From Nereocystis luetkeana (lineage: Eukaryota > Sar > Phaeophyceae > Laminariales > Laminariaceae), in assembly GCA_031213475.1 (NCBI GenBank), contig JARUPZ010000005.1, positions 3,263,732-3,327,731 of the forward strand: DNA of 64,000 bases, in the 5' to 3' direction. Positions 32,798 through 43,170 of the stretch are shown in pieces. Both the position numbers and the translations under genes were made by a program. Position 1 is the first letter of the stretch. Each line of letters begins with the position of its first letter. The notes below the pieces were generated by a model. That model saw only the letters and a program-made list of their open reading frames with translations, did not search any database and was not told the DNA's origin.

Positions 32798-35220
32798 GTT
32801 AATACTACTACTACGGCTGCTGCTACTACTACTACTTCAAAGGTTGTCTCACTCTAATGCAAAACAGCGCGAGTAGAGTCTACCACTTAACCGACACCAT
32901 GGTAGGCACACTCTGTGTACGAGACGGATATGACTACAGCGTAACCCTATACACTGGTCGATCGAGTTAGGGTTAGTTCTGTTCGTATGGTACACACTGG
33001 CTTTCAACTATGGTGGGAAGGTGAGGTAAGGCGCCCTGAAATAAGGCGCCCCTGACAACGTGCGCGTGTAATTCTGAAGGAAGGACAACGTAGATAGTAC
33101 TGGTAAACCATAAGATGCAAGCGTCACTCTTTCTGTCATATTTTATTGGTAAAGCGTCGGTTAGGAGTAAAGAGAGTTTTCCTCAAGGGGGACAACATTA
33201 TTGATCTCTTTTTCATAAAGTATCCTGATCTGGTTGGTGACGTCTTCCCTGTCTGAAGTAGTCGGCTTTACAGTTATCTTTTGTATGCGGATGGCATGGT
33301 AGGAACAAGCGCAACACATTGTCAGATGGCGTTAAGGCAAATGGAACAATTATAACAACGAAAATGTATGTACGAAGAAGGCGTTTTTGCACCTGCGTAC
33401 GGGAACTGTTACGTAACGATACCAGCCATCCTTCAGGAAAAAAACCCCAATGCTGGATCGCACCTACTAGCGCGCCTTTCTCCCTGCCTAGGGGAGGCAC
33501 TGTCAATAGGTTTGCAGCGCCGACCTTTTTCTGATTATACTTGCCGGAGTGTGCGCATCGCTGTTAGCCTGTTAATAATAGGTATATGTACATAGCCTTC
33601 TCCTCGCGTGGGATACCGAACACCGAGTGGCATGTAGGTGCTATTTTTCTGACACATGCGTTCATGTAGCCTTCTCTTTGCGTGAGATACCGAGCATCGA
33701 TTGGAATGTACTCTGACCCATTTACCCCCCCCCCCCGCCAACCCAACCCAACCCAACCAACCCCCTCTCTCGAGGGTCTAGATCCTACCACTGCGGCCAT
33801 GCCTGATATCGAGCACACCCTTCAGTCGGTGGGGAGAAGATGAATTACCGATCGTTGACCAGTATACGTGCCTTGGCGTAGGGATGCCAAAAGACTGCTA
33901 CTCTTGCGATGCACACTTACTTGGCAAAAGGAATGGGAAAGGGTAAATTGTAAAGCACACGTGGGCAAGATGGATGCGATCCTAACAGACTCGTGCCATG
34001 ACATTGGGACCAAAATATGTATCCTGATGGAAGCGATTGTACCAAAGCTAGAACACGCACGAGAAGTATGGGAAGGAAACGCGAAGTTCGTAAAACAGCT
34101 TGAAACAGTACAAATGACAGCAGCTAAAAAAATATTAAGATGCTCAAGTACGACGGACAATACAGCATTGAGGGCAGAACTGGGAATGCTCCCACTTGAG
34201 ACAACTAGATGTGTGAGAAAGTTGAAATGGAGATATAACAGTACTGACCATGCCGAAGAATTGGTTGCCAGCCACAGCTGACAGAAAAGCTACCAAAAGG
34301 GCGAGCTGGAATAAGGTGTGATGTCGTAGTCGAGAATGATACTGGAGGATATAGGAGGAAACCAAGAGGAGGTATTGTCCTTAGAGCATTTTGAGGGGTA
34401 CAAGAAACAAGTAGAAAGAAAGGACAGAAATTAGGGAAAGGCCAGCGCTAAGAGATATGGCGGAAGCGAAGAAACACTTAGAGAAACTCCGAGGGAAAAA
34501 GCGAAGGGATAGGAATGAAAACGTATCTGCACGGCCCAATGGACTTCGCGAAAACGCTGAAACTGCGATCTCGTGTAGGGGAGCTGGACCTGCCAGAAAG
34601 AAGAAAGAGGTATACCAGTAGCCGGAAGGAGGAGGAAGAAGGCGCACAGAGATACCCTTGTGGCAAAGCAGTAAGGGGTAGACATCACATAGTGGGAAAA
34701 TGTGAAACGTACAAGGAGGAGCGGGATATGTTAGAAAAGGCGGTGAGGGGGACAGACGAATGTGACATGAAAGAGTTTGATACACTAGATAGCAGCGAGA
34801 AAATGATCGCTATCCTAGGAGATAGATGGTGGCGACAGGTGGCGTAACAGGAAAGGGGATGAGGTTAGCCAAACAAAAACTATGTGCGATATATGGAGAC
34901 AACGTATTGAGCGCCCAAATACTGGAGGTGTCTCTATCGGGAGTAGGAACGGTGTTCCGTCTCGAAAGGGATGCGTGACCAATGGTCAAATGACTATGGA
35001 AAGCAACTACTGACTACGCCCCCCCCCCCCCCCCCCCCCCGACATACGACCACGACCATCCATGATGTCGAGTACCCCCCCCGCCCCCGACTGACGCACG
35101 CGAACAGGAAGCCTCGACGCGCTTAGCATTGACAAACGCCAGAAGCTGGGGAAGGCGCTGGAGAAAGCCCAGGCTGAGGTGGATCGTTTCGATAATTGTA
35201 TGAAGGCGAGTACTGTATGA
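19006..35220 (+). CDS. Large multi-exon coiled-coil protein of unknown function
   Basis: Exons 19006-22334, 22861-23423, 25874-26302, 27503-27923, 29183-29416, 30283-30456, 32418-32622 and 35108-35220 join in consistent phase (0, 2, 2, 0, 0, 0, 1) at GT-AG introns, giving about 1,800 residues. Exon 1 is open from an ATG at 18981, but an acceptor (ttttcag) just before 19006 suggests an earlier exon. Exon 1 has a Gly-rich N-terminus, a long charged coiled coil at about residues 370-530, a Lys cluster, an acidic cluster, a CIKC pair near 631, then a globular part (RFPEFVYTWFEPP) and two degenerate EF-hand-like stretches. Exon 7 is Ser/Asp- and Gly-rich. The arrangement faintly recalls cilium- or axoneme-associated coiled-coil proteins, but I do not recognise a named family. 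The exon 4 donor could also be at 27933, though only 27923 keeps phase. Introns are loaded with repeats. Confidence 0.8.
23485..23640 (-). repeat. Dispersed GATC-rich repeat, copy C
   Basis: Reverse copy just after the exon 2 donor of the large gene. Confidence 0.65.
24107..24446 (-). repeat. Dispersed repeat of about 550 bp, copy C, partial
   Basis: Reverse complement of the 3' two-thirds of copy A, inside intron 2 of the large gene. Confidence 0.8.
24786..25020 (+). repeat. (TATAG)n microsatellite
   Basis: About 47 pentanucleotide units with few variants (TATAA, TAGAA); in intron 2 of the large gene. Confidence 0.95.
25490..25800 (+). repeat. C-rich minisatellite, about 40-45 bp units
   Basis: Seven or so units with CCCACACAAACTCCC and CCACC blocks, followed by a (TCTG)n run at 25803-25835. 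Ends 40 nt before the acceptor of the exon at 25874. Confidence 0.75.
27150..27225 (+). other. Decayed duplicate of the acceptor/exon 4 start of the large gene
   Basis: CCCAGATACCTCTCTAGCAG, then GGAAGCTCCAGAAGTGG, parallels 27498-27545 (CCCAGGTACCTCTCTAGCC, GGAAGCTCTGCGAGTGG) about 340 bp downstream. Confidence 0.65.
28545..29065 (+). repeat. Dispersed repeat of about 550 bp ending in poly-C, copy A
   Basis: Starts around GGTTGGGTTGGCGTCGGTTG and ends GCATGATATCGAGTACA followed by C-rich DNA. It is shared with 31705-32330 and, reversed, 24107-24446. It lies just upstream of the exon at 29183. Confidence 0.8.
29770..30045 (+). repeat. Minisatellite of 21-25 bp, GAGTATATACCCGGGTACCCC units
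   Basis: About 11 units. A related degenerate stretch lies at 75-225 (GGGTATGTGCCCGGGTGCCCC). Confidence 0.85.
30550..30600 (-). repeat. Short poly-C repeat, antisense, intron 6
   Basis: On the minus strand TTACAACTACGGTCATGC, GATATCGAGTACTGG; lies about 100 nt after the exon ending at 30456. Confidence 0.6.
31319..31429 (+). mobile_element. MITE copy 5, intron 6 of the large plus-strand gene
   Basis: TIRs slightly diverged at the left (CTATAACGGGAGACC), intact at the right (GGTCCCCCGTAATAG). Confidence 0.9.
31640..31692 (+). mobile_element. Short LINE 3'-terminal fragment
   Basis: Only the last 50 bp or so of the LINE is present (CGAGAGGGATGCGTGGTCAA onward). Confidence 0.55.
31705..32330 (+). 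repeat. Dispersed repeat of about 550 bp, copy B, interrupted by a MITE
   Basis: Colinear with copy A on both sides of the MITE at 31912-32021. Ends in a 20-nt poly-C tract, 75 bp before the exon at 32418. Confidence 0.8.
31912..32021 (+). mobile_element. MITE copy 6, nested in a 600-bp dispersed repeat
   Basis: Left end diverged (TTAGGGGTTCCATATT), right end intact. It splits the dispersed repeat at 31705-32330 relative to the uninterrupted copy at 28545-29065. Confidence 0.85.
32638..32846 (+). repeat. (ACT)n microsatellite
   Basis: About 60 ACT units with interspersed GTT and TAT variants; begins 15 nt after the exon 7 donor, so it is in the intron. Confidence 0.95.
33772..33828 (+). repeat. 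Short poly-C repeat, intron 7
   Basis: GAGGGTCTAGATCC, ACTGCGGCCATGCC, GATATCGAGCACACCC; not next to a recognised exon, but abuts the LINE remnant. Confidence 0.6.
33845..35010 (+). pseudogene. LINE 3' remnant (reverse-transcriptase C-terminus)
   Basis: Broken ORFs encode KLEHAREVWEGNAKFVKQLE and TTDNTALRAELGMLPLETTR, the segment after the RT domain in many LINEs. A Cys/His segment (YPCGKAVRGRHHIVGKC) and a GDRWWRQVA tail follow. The frame is interrupted several times. The 3' untranslated end matches the copies at 3085-3440 and 31640-31692. It lies in intron 7 of the large gene, same orientation. Confidence 0.75.
35030..35090 (+). repeat. Short poly-C repeat before the exon at 35108
   Basis: Poly-C, then CGACATACGACCACGACC, GATGTCGAGTACCCC; the end lies about 25 nt before the acceptor. 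Confidence 0.7.
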
Positions 35221-35504
35221 AGAAGGCACAGCGCGTCAAGTTCGTGGCGTCAGCATCTTCTGTATCTTGTGATAAATACCGCATCGCGAATCTTGTGATC
35301 GGTGAACCAACTGCTAGGTTGAGTTTGCTTGTGCTTCGTGTTCTAAATTGACGCGTCTTGGGGCAAATATAGGGTTGATATTGATTTCAGTTTTGATACT
35401 GATATTATGGTTATTGCGTTTGGCAAATATGCAGCATGGCCTTCAGCGTCGATCATTCATAAATATTCCCCGGAATAAGAAAACCAAGGAAACTAAACTA
35501 AGCT

Positions 35505-35725
35505 AAAAATAATCATATTGATACTAATGTTAGTACTGATATTGTTTTTTTTTATCTTGATCTTGATCTTGATATTTAGATCTAGCATTAGATGGATTGG
35601 CCTCGACCTTGATATTGATCTTGATGTTGACATCGGTGTTGGTATTGATGTTGATATTGATATTAAATTTGATATTGACATTGACGTTGATATTGACATT
35701 CACATTGATATTGGCATGGCAATAA
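35505..35725 (+). repeat. Degenerate (GATATT)n array
   Basis: GATATTGAT, GATCTTGAT and GACATTGAC hexamers repeat with transitions between T and C. Confidence 0.85.
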
Positions 35726-35824
35726 CACTGTGTGTCATTTCCGTATCAGTGCTATGTATGTTTACGTTTACGTGATCTTGACATTACCCTCATGCTTTCC
35801 ACCCGACAGCATCAAGCGTAAGCT

Positions 35825-36035
35825 TTCACACCTCAGATAGATTATCCGTTCCCGTTTGATCATCTACGGTAGATATTTTAAGGCAGATAGATATATTCCT
35901 GATCTGTGTCATTTGTATGATATGTATGATCTAGCTCATGTTGCCGCGTGACGGACGCATAGTCTGTGTGATCTTAAAAAATGTTTTTGGGTTGGGTCTG
36001 TACTATACAGATTCCTGCGGATCACCTCATAAGCC
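35825..36035 (+). repeat. Dispersed GATC-rich repeat, copy D
   Basis: Same blocks, starting TTTCACACCTCAG and ending at a GCGGATCACCTC end. Confidence 0.7.
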
Positions 36036-36094
36036 TCCCACCCGCCCGGCGGCTAACATTATTTGACTTTTGTAAGGGTATTGTTCGTGCGTTT

Positions 36095-36740
36095 CATGTT
36101 TAGTCCATGGCTTGCCCCACGGACTGTCCACGGGCTGTCCACGAACTGTCCACAGACACCCCATGCCCTGTCGATGGGCTCCCCACGACCTGCCCAGTCC
36201 ACGGACACCTCACGGGGTGTCCATGCACACCCCATGGACTGGCCACGGACTGCCCACGAGCTGTGGTCGTCAGGGGACATCTGGCCTCGAGCTGAGCTAG
36301 GCCATCCGAGGCGTACCATAGAGCGCCCCACGGACTGTGCGTGGACATCCCACGGACTGTCCACGGGACTGACTGTTCACCAACCGTCCACGGACTGTCC
36401 ATGGACACCCCACAGACGCCCTATGCACACCCCACGGGTTGCCCACGGACTAGCCACGGTCGGTGCGTGGCCAGTCCGTGGCCAGTCCGTGGAATGCAGT
36501 CCGTGGACAGTCCGTGGGCAATCGGTTGACAGTCCCGGAGGCGTAGGTGGTTTGTGCATGGGGAGTCCGCAGAGTGTCGATGGGGTGTCCGTGGAAGGTC
36601 CATGCACAGTCCGAGGGATATCGAGGGATGCCCATGGAGAGTTCATGGTTCCCTTGGGGGGGTATTACGCGTCGCACGTGGATCGCCCGTGTGGGTGTCC
36701 GTGGGGCATCCGTGGGGCGTCGGTGAGGCTCCCGTGAGCA
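36095..36740 (+). repeat. CCACGGACTGT repeat array that flips strand in the middle
   Basis: The left part (to about 36460) is built of CCACGGACTGTCC words. The right part (from about 36465) is built of the reverse complement (GGACAGTCCGTGG). Spacing is 10-20 bp throughout. Confidence 0.85.
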
Positions 36741-37613
36741 GTGTGTCGACCATGGAGATTTACCAAAAGGCCAAATAATGTAGTGTGAGGCGGGCTTTCT
36801 TGATATAGATGACATCGAGGGGGGGGGGGGCTCCCCTCCACAAACAGATACCGTATTTTCTTACCCAAGGATCTTGTTCTGGAGAAATTCAATACGTACA
36901 CCCTGCCCCCCCTCTCCCCTCCGTGCTTCCACTAATATTCACCGTCTTGCTCAAGGCTTGTTACACCACATTGTTAAAATATCGTTCACTCGCTATCTTG
37001 AGTCCCCCTCCCGTCCACTAATAGGAACTTTGTGACCCAAGGACACCACAGTCCTCTCTGCACACTCGCTTCTGAACATGCTGTGACCCCAAAGATCAAT
37101 GTACCATATTATGAAGATGTTCTGAATATAAGTCGGTCTCGAAGGCACCTTTCACCACTACTGCACACGATGGCACCACCCTCACTGTACGCATTGCATT
37201 CATTGTCTACATCCTTTACCTAACTTTCACACATCGAATAACTCATCTGCTCCGTGCCTCCCGTCTCTCAACTACGCGCCACACCCCACCCCCCGCATAC
37301 CATTTCTGGAGGAACCACAATATATAACAGTTGCTCGCACACCCGGTAAACATAGGGTAGTTCATGTAAGTCTTACACGGTTCCTGCTGCTTGGCTGGTG
37401 AGGTGGTGGCCGCGGTGGTGGTGATGATGGTAGCAGGTGGTGTGTATTGGTGTGGTGGAGTCGTGCCCCGGGTATTTACTACGTATGATTCAGTGCTGAT
37501 TAATGGATCTATCTACTTACCCCGAAATGAGCTATTTAATAGTTCCGAGCAAAGGTAGGCTGACTGATCTGTTAAAATGTGTTCTGATTTTTCTCGGATC
37601 GATCCCAATACAG

Positions 37614-37867
37614 GGGCTTGCAGCATTCCACGAGGAGAGCGCCACCACCAACACGGGTGTCCACCGGCATCAGGATGATCGGCCAGACACCACCACTACC
37701 ACCCCCACTGATCAGCAACCCGCTGACCAGCAGCAGCAGCACCACCACCAGCAGCAGCAGGAAGAGGAGGAGGAGGAGGAGGAGGAGGAGGAGAAGGGTC
37801 CTTCTCCGGACATGGTGACCAAGTACACTAGAACTGGGGAAGTAGAACGGGCCGCAAAAGAGATGAG
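37614..37867 (+). CDS. Probable exon rich in Gln, His and Glu, gene unknown
   Basis: Open stretch between a good acceptor (caatacag) and a GTGAGC donor. It encodes GLAAFHEESATTN, then Thr-, Gln/His- and Glu-rich runs, then KGPSPDMVTKYTRTGEVERA. The ends read like normal protein while the centre is a CAG/GAG microsatellite. It starts in phase 0. It would fit the preceding gene if exon 8 of that gene used a GC-AG donor at 35205/35206 (AAG followed by GCGAGT) instead of running to the stop at 35220. No downstream partner exon with the required phase was found. Confidence 0.45.
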
Positions 37868-38147
37868 GTGAGCGATCGATGGCCGACCTACTACCAGTTA
37901 GATATCGGAGAAGGGCGCGGGGGGGGGAAGGGGCAGAGGTATAAAGGAAGGTTGCGTTTTTTGTACATGTCTGGGAAACGCATAAGTATGTTCCTCATGC
38001 GTGTTCCTGACATATATGGCTAGTATGACATATGCCCCGTAGCCGCATGTGTGATTAGACCGACCAGGCTCTTATTGCTACGCTGGCACCAGAAATGAAT
38101 GTACGATCGACAAAACAGCACAACACGGGCTACGGGGGGGGGGGGGG

Positions 38148-38250
38148 TAGCTCCTACTTTTCTGAGGTTCCTCACTAAAGGAGCTCTCCATCTCACACAT
38201 AAAAACTGCCGAAAATGAACCAAGACGGGCAATCCCATGGCCTTGATATC
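38148..38250 (+). repeat. Dispersed repeat with GGAGCTCTCCATCTCACAC core, copy 3
   Basis: Shortened relative to copies 1 and 2; follows a 14-nt poly-G. Confidence 0.6.
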
Positions 38251-38779
38251 ACGGATAAAATAACAAGAATAACGTAAAACACGAATCAATGACATTCCAG
38301 CGATATTGGCTAACCCATCAGTTGAGGAGCCCAGCCAATCAGAAGTGCCTTAGCTAAAAATTAAGATTGCTTACCTCTATCGTGACACCGGTCGTGTACG
38401 TGACCGCATTGCGCACTACTGCGTACTGCATCACAGGTGACCGTGACCCCCCCCCCCCCCCCCTGCACAACGTGGGCGTTACAAATACTTGTGGAGACAT
38501 TGACTAATGTAGCACACCATTAGCCGTACCGAATACAGAGGTTGTCGACATCTTGCTTGTGGGATTCGCTGTGTTGTTCCATGTCTACAATTTTTTGTTT
38601 GCGGTCAAGTTGTGCGAGGGGCGGGTCCCGGCCACCCGTGACGTGCGCGCTGATCTTCGATGCTCGCGCGCACTCGCCGAAATAAACATCGCAGATCGCT
38701 TCTGACGGTACTGAGCTCCGTGTACCGAGCGATGAAGCCGGGCGACCCTCGAGACTTCTTGCAGGACTCCTGGAAGTCG

Positions 38780-40220
38780 GGAAGAAAAACTTCCCTCCGA
38801 CGTTCGAGCTTCAACTCCTACTGATGAAGATGATTATGTTGATGGCAGTTATGTTAGTGATCTATAAATATGATGATAAAGATGGTGATGCATGCGGGAC
38901 TACTCCGATAGAGCGTCCCTTCCAAAGAATGAGTTTCAACTCTTAGTGTATTAAACAATGTTGATGAAGATGGAGGTGGTGTTGACAGGACTGTTAATGC
39001 TGTATCTCGGTCTCGGGCGCCCCCGTCTGGTTTGACTTTCAACTCCTGCGCTGCTGATTGATGGTGAGCATGATATTGATGCTGATGGTGAGCATGATGA
39101 TGATTATTACGACAATACTAATGATGAATTGTATTGAGGTGGTGATGAGGATGAGGGTGGTGTTGGCGGGGCTACTTCGAGTGATCGGCCTTCCAGATTT
39201 TTAGTTATATAACTCCTGTGCTGCCGACGACGATGATGGTGATTACTATGGTGATGAGGATGGCGCTGACAGGACCGTCGATATTTCGATTGACCGTTCT
39301 TCCGACGTTTTAGTTTCAACTCCTGCTCATGCGATTATGATGATGGCGCTGACAGGGATACTACAGTAATGCCTCGATTGATAGGGTTGGTCCCTGGTCC
39401 AGTATGTACAGCCACTACGACTATACTGGTTGAGGAAGCAGTAGGATCGCCAGCCAGTGTGATCTCTATATACATACGTCCCAACATGGCGTCTCATATA
39501 TATAGCGGAAACCCATAAAAAGTCACGCCGCCGAGAGAGGGCACGCGAAACAGAAGACAGAGAGGATATAATGGAGGAGACTGTGATCACGATGGACGAA
39601 GTCGCCTTAACCACCGGTCGCTTGGGCTATGTGGATCGCTCCTGCACCCGCATGCACTTTGTCTGATCTTTATCCTTTTTCCTTGGTCAATCTACCACCA
39701 AATTACCTTCGAAACATGGCCCAAAATCTAAGTATTGTTCAGCTTCAGCGAAGTCCAATCGCGTGAAAACATGCCCTTCCGGGGAGGCCTCCAACGGGCC
39801 CCCCTCGCCAGTCGGGGGGGGCGAGGGTCGCGGCGTTCGAGTCCGGTGTACTGGCATCTGACGCAGCACGCATGCACCACATACGGTACTATAGCCGTAG
39901 CTGCCTGGGCCAAGTCCTATCGATTGACTATCCTTCCAATGTTTGAGTTTAACTCCCAATGGCGCGTATTATGATGATCATCATCACCATGAAGATGGTG
40001 GTGATAATGCTAGTGGAGCTATCCTTCGATCAAGTGTTTTCGGACGTTTAAGCTTCTACCCCTATTGATGATGATGATCCTGACGATACGACGATGATGA
40101 TGATGATGCTGGTTGTGATAATGGTATTGGTTTGATGATGATATTCGCGATGATAATATTTGGTGATATTGATGATGATAGCGATGACCATGATGACGAT
40201 GATGATGATGATGACGATGG

Positions 40221-40257
<37 letters not shown>

Positions 40258-40400
40258 AATAATGGTGATGAAGGTTATGCTGGCGGGGCTTCTTCTCGAT
40301 CAAGCGTCTTTCCGACGTTTTTAGCGTTTGAACCCCTGTACTGCTGATGATAACGATGATGGTGATGCTGACAGGTGTTAAGATCACGGACAGCGGGACA
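38780..40400 (+). repeat. Array of GAT-rich compound repeats
   Basis: About seven irregular units. Each contains a (GAT/GATGGT)n run, then GCTGACAGG(A/G)CT-like and TCGAT-GA-CGTCCTTCCGACG-like blocks, then TTTCAACTCCTG. Confidence 0.75.
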
Positions 40401-40469
40401 CTTTGTATCCCTGGGCAGGTCTGCCTTAAGCCGGTACTCATTGGTACTCGCATGTGTTGCTTACTTAGA

Positions 40470-40640
40470 GATAGAAGAAGAGCAGCTTTATTCCTTTCGT
40501 GCACGACGGAGACTGAGACCACGCTCGTGCCTCTCTGGAAAACCCCTGGTTTTCCACCTAAGATACGCCTTCCAAGTACTACAAATACGATCCAAGTGCC
40601 AGAACTACCTACCTTCCGTGCCAACTTTCAGCTTGTGTAC
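40470..40640 (+). repeat. Repeat pair with 63345-63490 (AGAAGAGCAGCTTTATTCC block)
   Basis: Both contain GAAGAAGAGCAGCTTTATTC, AAACCCCCTGGTTT-like and AGATACGCC blocks in the same order. The trailing CTTCCGTGCCAACTTTCAGC also recurs at 62738-62757. Possibly pieces of one element. Confidence 0.65.
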
Positions 40641-41944
40641 TCTATAATTGATAACAACCTACGAAGCCACCAACTTAAAACAGAAAGTCTTAAGAGAAAA
40701 CAGCAGTATTTGTCCTACAAGATGTCGTTCAAAGAACGACACGTTGCTACCGGTGGTAGTGATGCATCCGCGGTGTAAGCATACCACCGACGGATTTTGC
40801 GCAAACCACTACTAATATTATAACAATAATAACTGCCCTGCCCACCGAACACAGAAAGAGAGCAGTTGTTGTCCTATTATGTTGGGCGTCCCAAATAAGG
40901 CATTGTGTCACCTATATAGTATTATACTGATGTACCACGGTATGTAGCAATACTCGCAAAAATACAGAGAAAACAAACAGCAGGAGAGTAGTCGCCGTAA
41001 GATATATCAGGATGCAATTCTGTTTTTGCAATAATAATACCAAGTACCTGGTACCAGTATATATTACGACGTTAACAACCAACACAATTTGAAACAAAAA
41101 ACAGAGGTATAGGTAGCAGTATTCCTCAGGTAGTATGTCGAAATAAATTGGAGTGGACCTTCCCCCAACCCAACTGCCAAGTAGGGAGAGAGGATACAGA
41201 TCATGTTTTGTTTTTTATTCAAAAAAAAGTAAGAATGCCATCCTCGAAAATACGGAGAACCGGGTTCGATGTCCCCGGTGCCAGGGAAGAGCGCATGGAG
41301 GCCCGAAAAAAGAAGGCCCGAAAGAAGCAAGTTGAAGCAGTCGACTCATCTGCCGTCCTCGCTGTGTTTCCACCTAATTCCACAGCTCGCTGTGGTCGTG
41401 TCGACCCCCTAAGACGCCTCGACCGGCGCCTGGTGCATTCTAAGACGAATCTAAGACGTGCTAAGACGAATCTAAACGTGCCAAGACGAATGTAAGACGT
41501 GCCAAGACGCGATATAGCGAGTAAGACGGGCCTCTCTCTCTGAGAAACGGATTAATACGTATTTTAAGACACGTCTTAGAAGATTGGGCCTATGCCAGAA
41601 CCCAGGTAATTACCGGGCTTTCAACCTCATACAAAGCAGTATCATAGCACTATAGCCCACTCTGATGAGCCGTATAAGCAGAATTATGGGGAATTCGTGG
41701 AAACCTAGAACATGAGTCGAAGATGCGGCTCCTCAAAACCCACTCCCACACCTCTGAACGGCAAGGCAACGAAGCCAGCAAGGTACGTAAAAAACAAATG
41801 AAAGGAAGATGTAGCCTTAAGGGGCAGGAAGAAATCGTCAACGAAAAATCATTGCCATGTCACCCGCGACGGGGGGGGGGCGAGGAAGATGCAGGGAAAA
41901 GTGAAAAGTGAATATAAAAAAACAAGAAGGAAAATAACACGGAA

Positions 41945-42202
41945 GATGTCAAGAAACACCGAAAACCCAGCCTACAACTCGGGAAACGTGTCCTGTGCCA
42001 CAAATGAGTGGTCGGATTACCCAGACCCAAGATGTCAAGGAACACCGAAAACCCAGCCTACAACTCGGGAAACGTGTCCTGTGCCACAAATGAGTGGTCG
42101 GATTACCCAGACCCAAGATGTCAAGGAACACCGAAAACCCAGCCTACAACTCGGGAAACGTGTCCTGTGCCACAAATGAGCGGTCCGATTACCCAGACCC
42201 AC
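41945..42202 (+). repeat. 86-bp tandem repeat, three copies
   Basis: Starts at 41945, 42031 and 42117. Units are almost identical (GATGTCAAGGAACACCG ... GATTACCCAGACCCA), so the expansion is recent. Confidence 0.95.
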
Positions 42203-42261
42203 CCCGAAGCAGTATCATAGCACAGGACTGTTAATACTTCACACCCTGTGTAACTTTAACT

Positions 42262-42645
42262 AATAATTAACTTAGTTAGTTGTTTGCCAGACAACTACCC
42301 GCTAGTTGTCTGCAAACAACTAGTTGCACACGATTCTGGACGAATAGTTGTCTACTGGCAACTAGTTGCGCACGATTCTGAACCAATAGTTGTCTGCAGA
42401 CAACTAGTTGCGCACGATTCTGGACCAATACTTGTCTACAGGCAACTAGTTGCGCACGATTCTGAACCAATAGTTGTCTACAGGAAACTAGTTGCCTACG
42501 ATTCTGGACGGATAGTTGTCTACAGGCAACTAGTTCCGCACGATTCTGAACCAATAGTTGTCTGCAGGCAACTAGTTGCGCACGATTCTGGACGAATAGT
42601 TATAGTTGTCTGCAGGCAACTACTCTGTCTGCAGGCAACTACTGG
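42262..42645 (+). repeat. 42-bp tandem repeat containing a perfect palindrome
   Basis: About eight units of GTTGTCTGCAGGCAACTAG and CGCACGATTCTGGACC. AGTTGTCTGCAGACAACT within a unit is self-complementary. Confidence 0.9.
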
Positions 42646-43170
42646 CCCGGGTAGTTGTTAATATACAACCAACCATAGTTGCCCGGGTATAGTTGTCAAG
42701 AATAGAACAACGGGTCCCTCGTGTCGGACATGGTCGTATGATGTAGCCGTACACATGTCTGATACGTGTCATTGTCGTATTAGTTCAAGTGTCTGAGTTG
42801 TGTCACTGCAATCCATCTAAGGAGATTGTGATGATAACTATGTTTCCCCGAGGGGTTGCATAAAATTGTGTTTGACCTGCTTTCAGGGGTCTTATAGAGT
42901 CTAGGGGAACGTGGCCCCCTTGCTCTCAGTACGATAAAGGATAAAATATATATTTCTCTTCTCTCCTTCCACCGCCTTATGGCGCGAATGCTCCCGTTCG
43001 ACCGCTCTCCGTGAGCAAGGCTCTCCGCCCCAGGGCAAGCCTCACCCGCGCATCACCCAAGCGCACCCGGTGCACGAACTGATCCCTTACGCTAGCGCTA
43101 GCGCCTGACATATGGTCACGGTCGCTCGGGCACGGGGTGCAGCGCACCATGGTGGGTTTTGTGGTTTTAG

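Noticed and set aside
32412-32876. Continuation of exon 7 into poly-Leu or poly-Thr
   Set aside because: A donor at 32622 ends the exon; the rest is the ACT microsatellite.
41255-41290. T-arm-like CCGGGTTCGATGTCCCCGG
   Set aside because: There is no A box or acceptor stem at the right distance upstream; one arm alone does not make a tRNA.
41230-41495. Lys/Arg-rich ORF (REERMEARKKKARKKQ)
   Set aside because: No convincing splice sites or family; the 3' part is a TAAGACGAAT microsatellite-like stretch.
41945-42202. CRISPR array (regular repeats)
   Set aside because: The repeats are directly abutting 86-bp tandem units without variable spacers, and the genome is eukaryotic. The same applies to the other tandem arrays.
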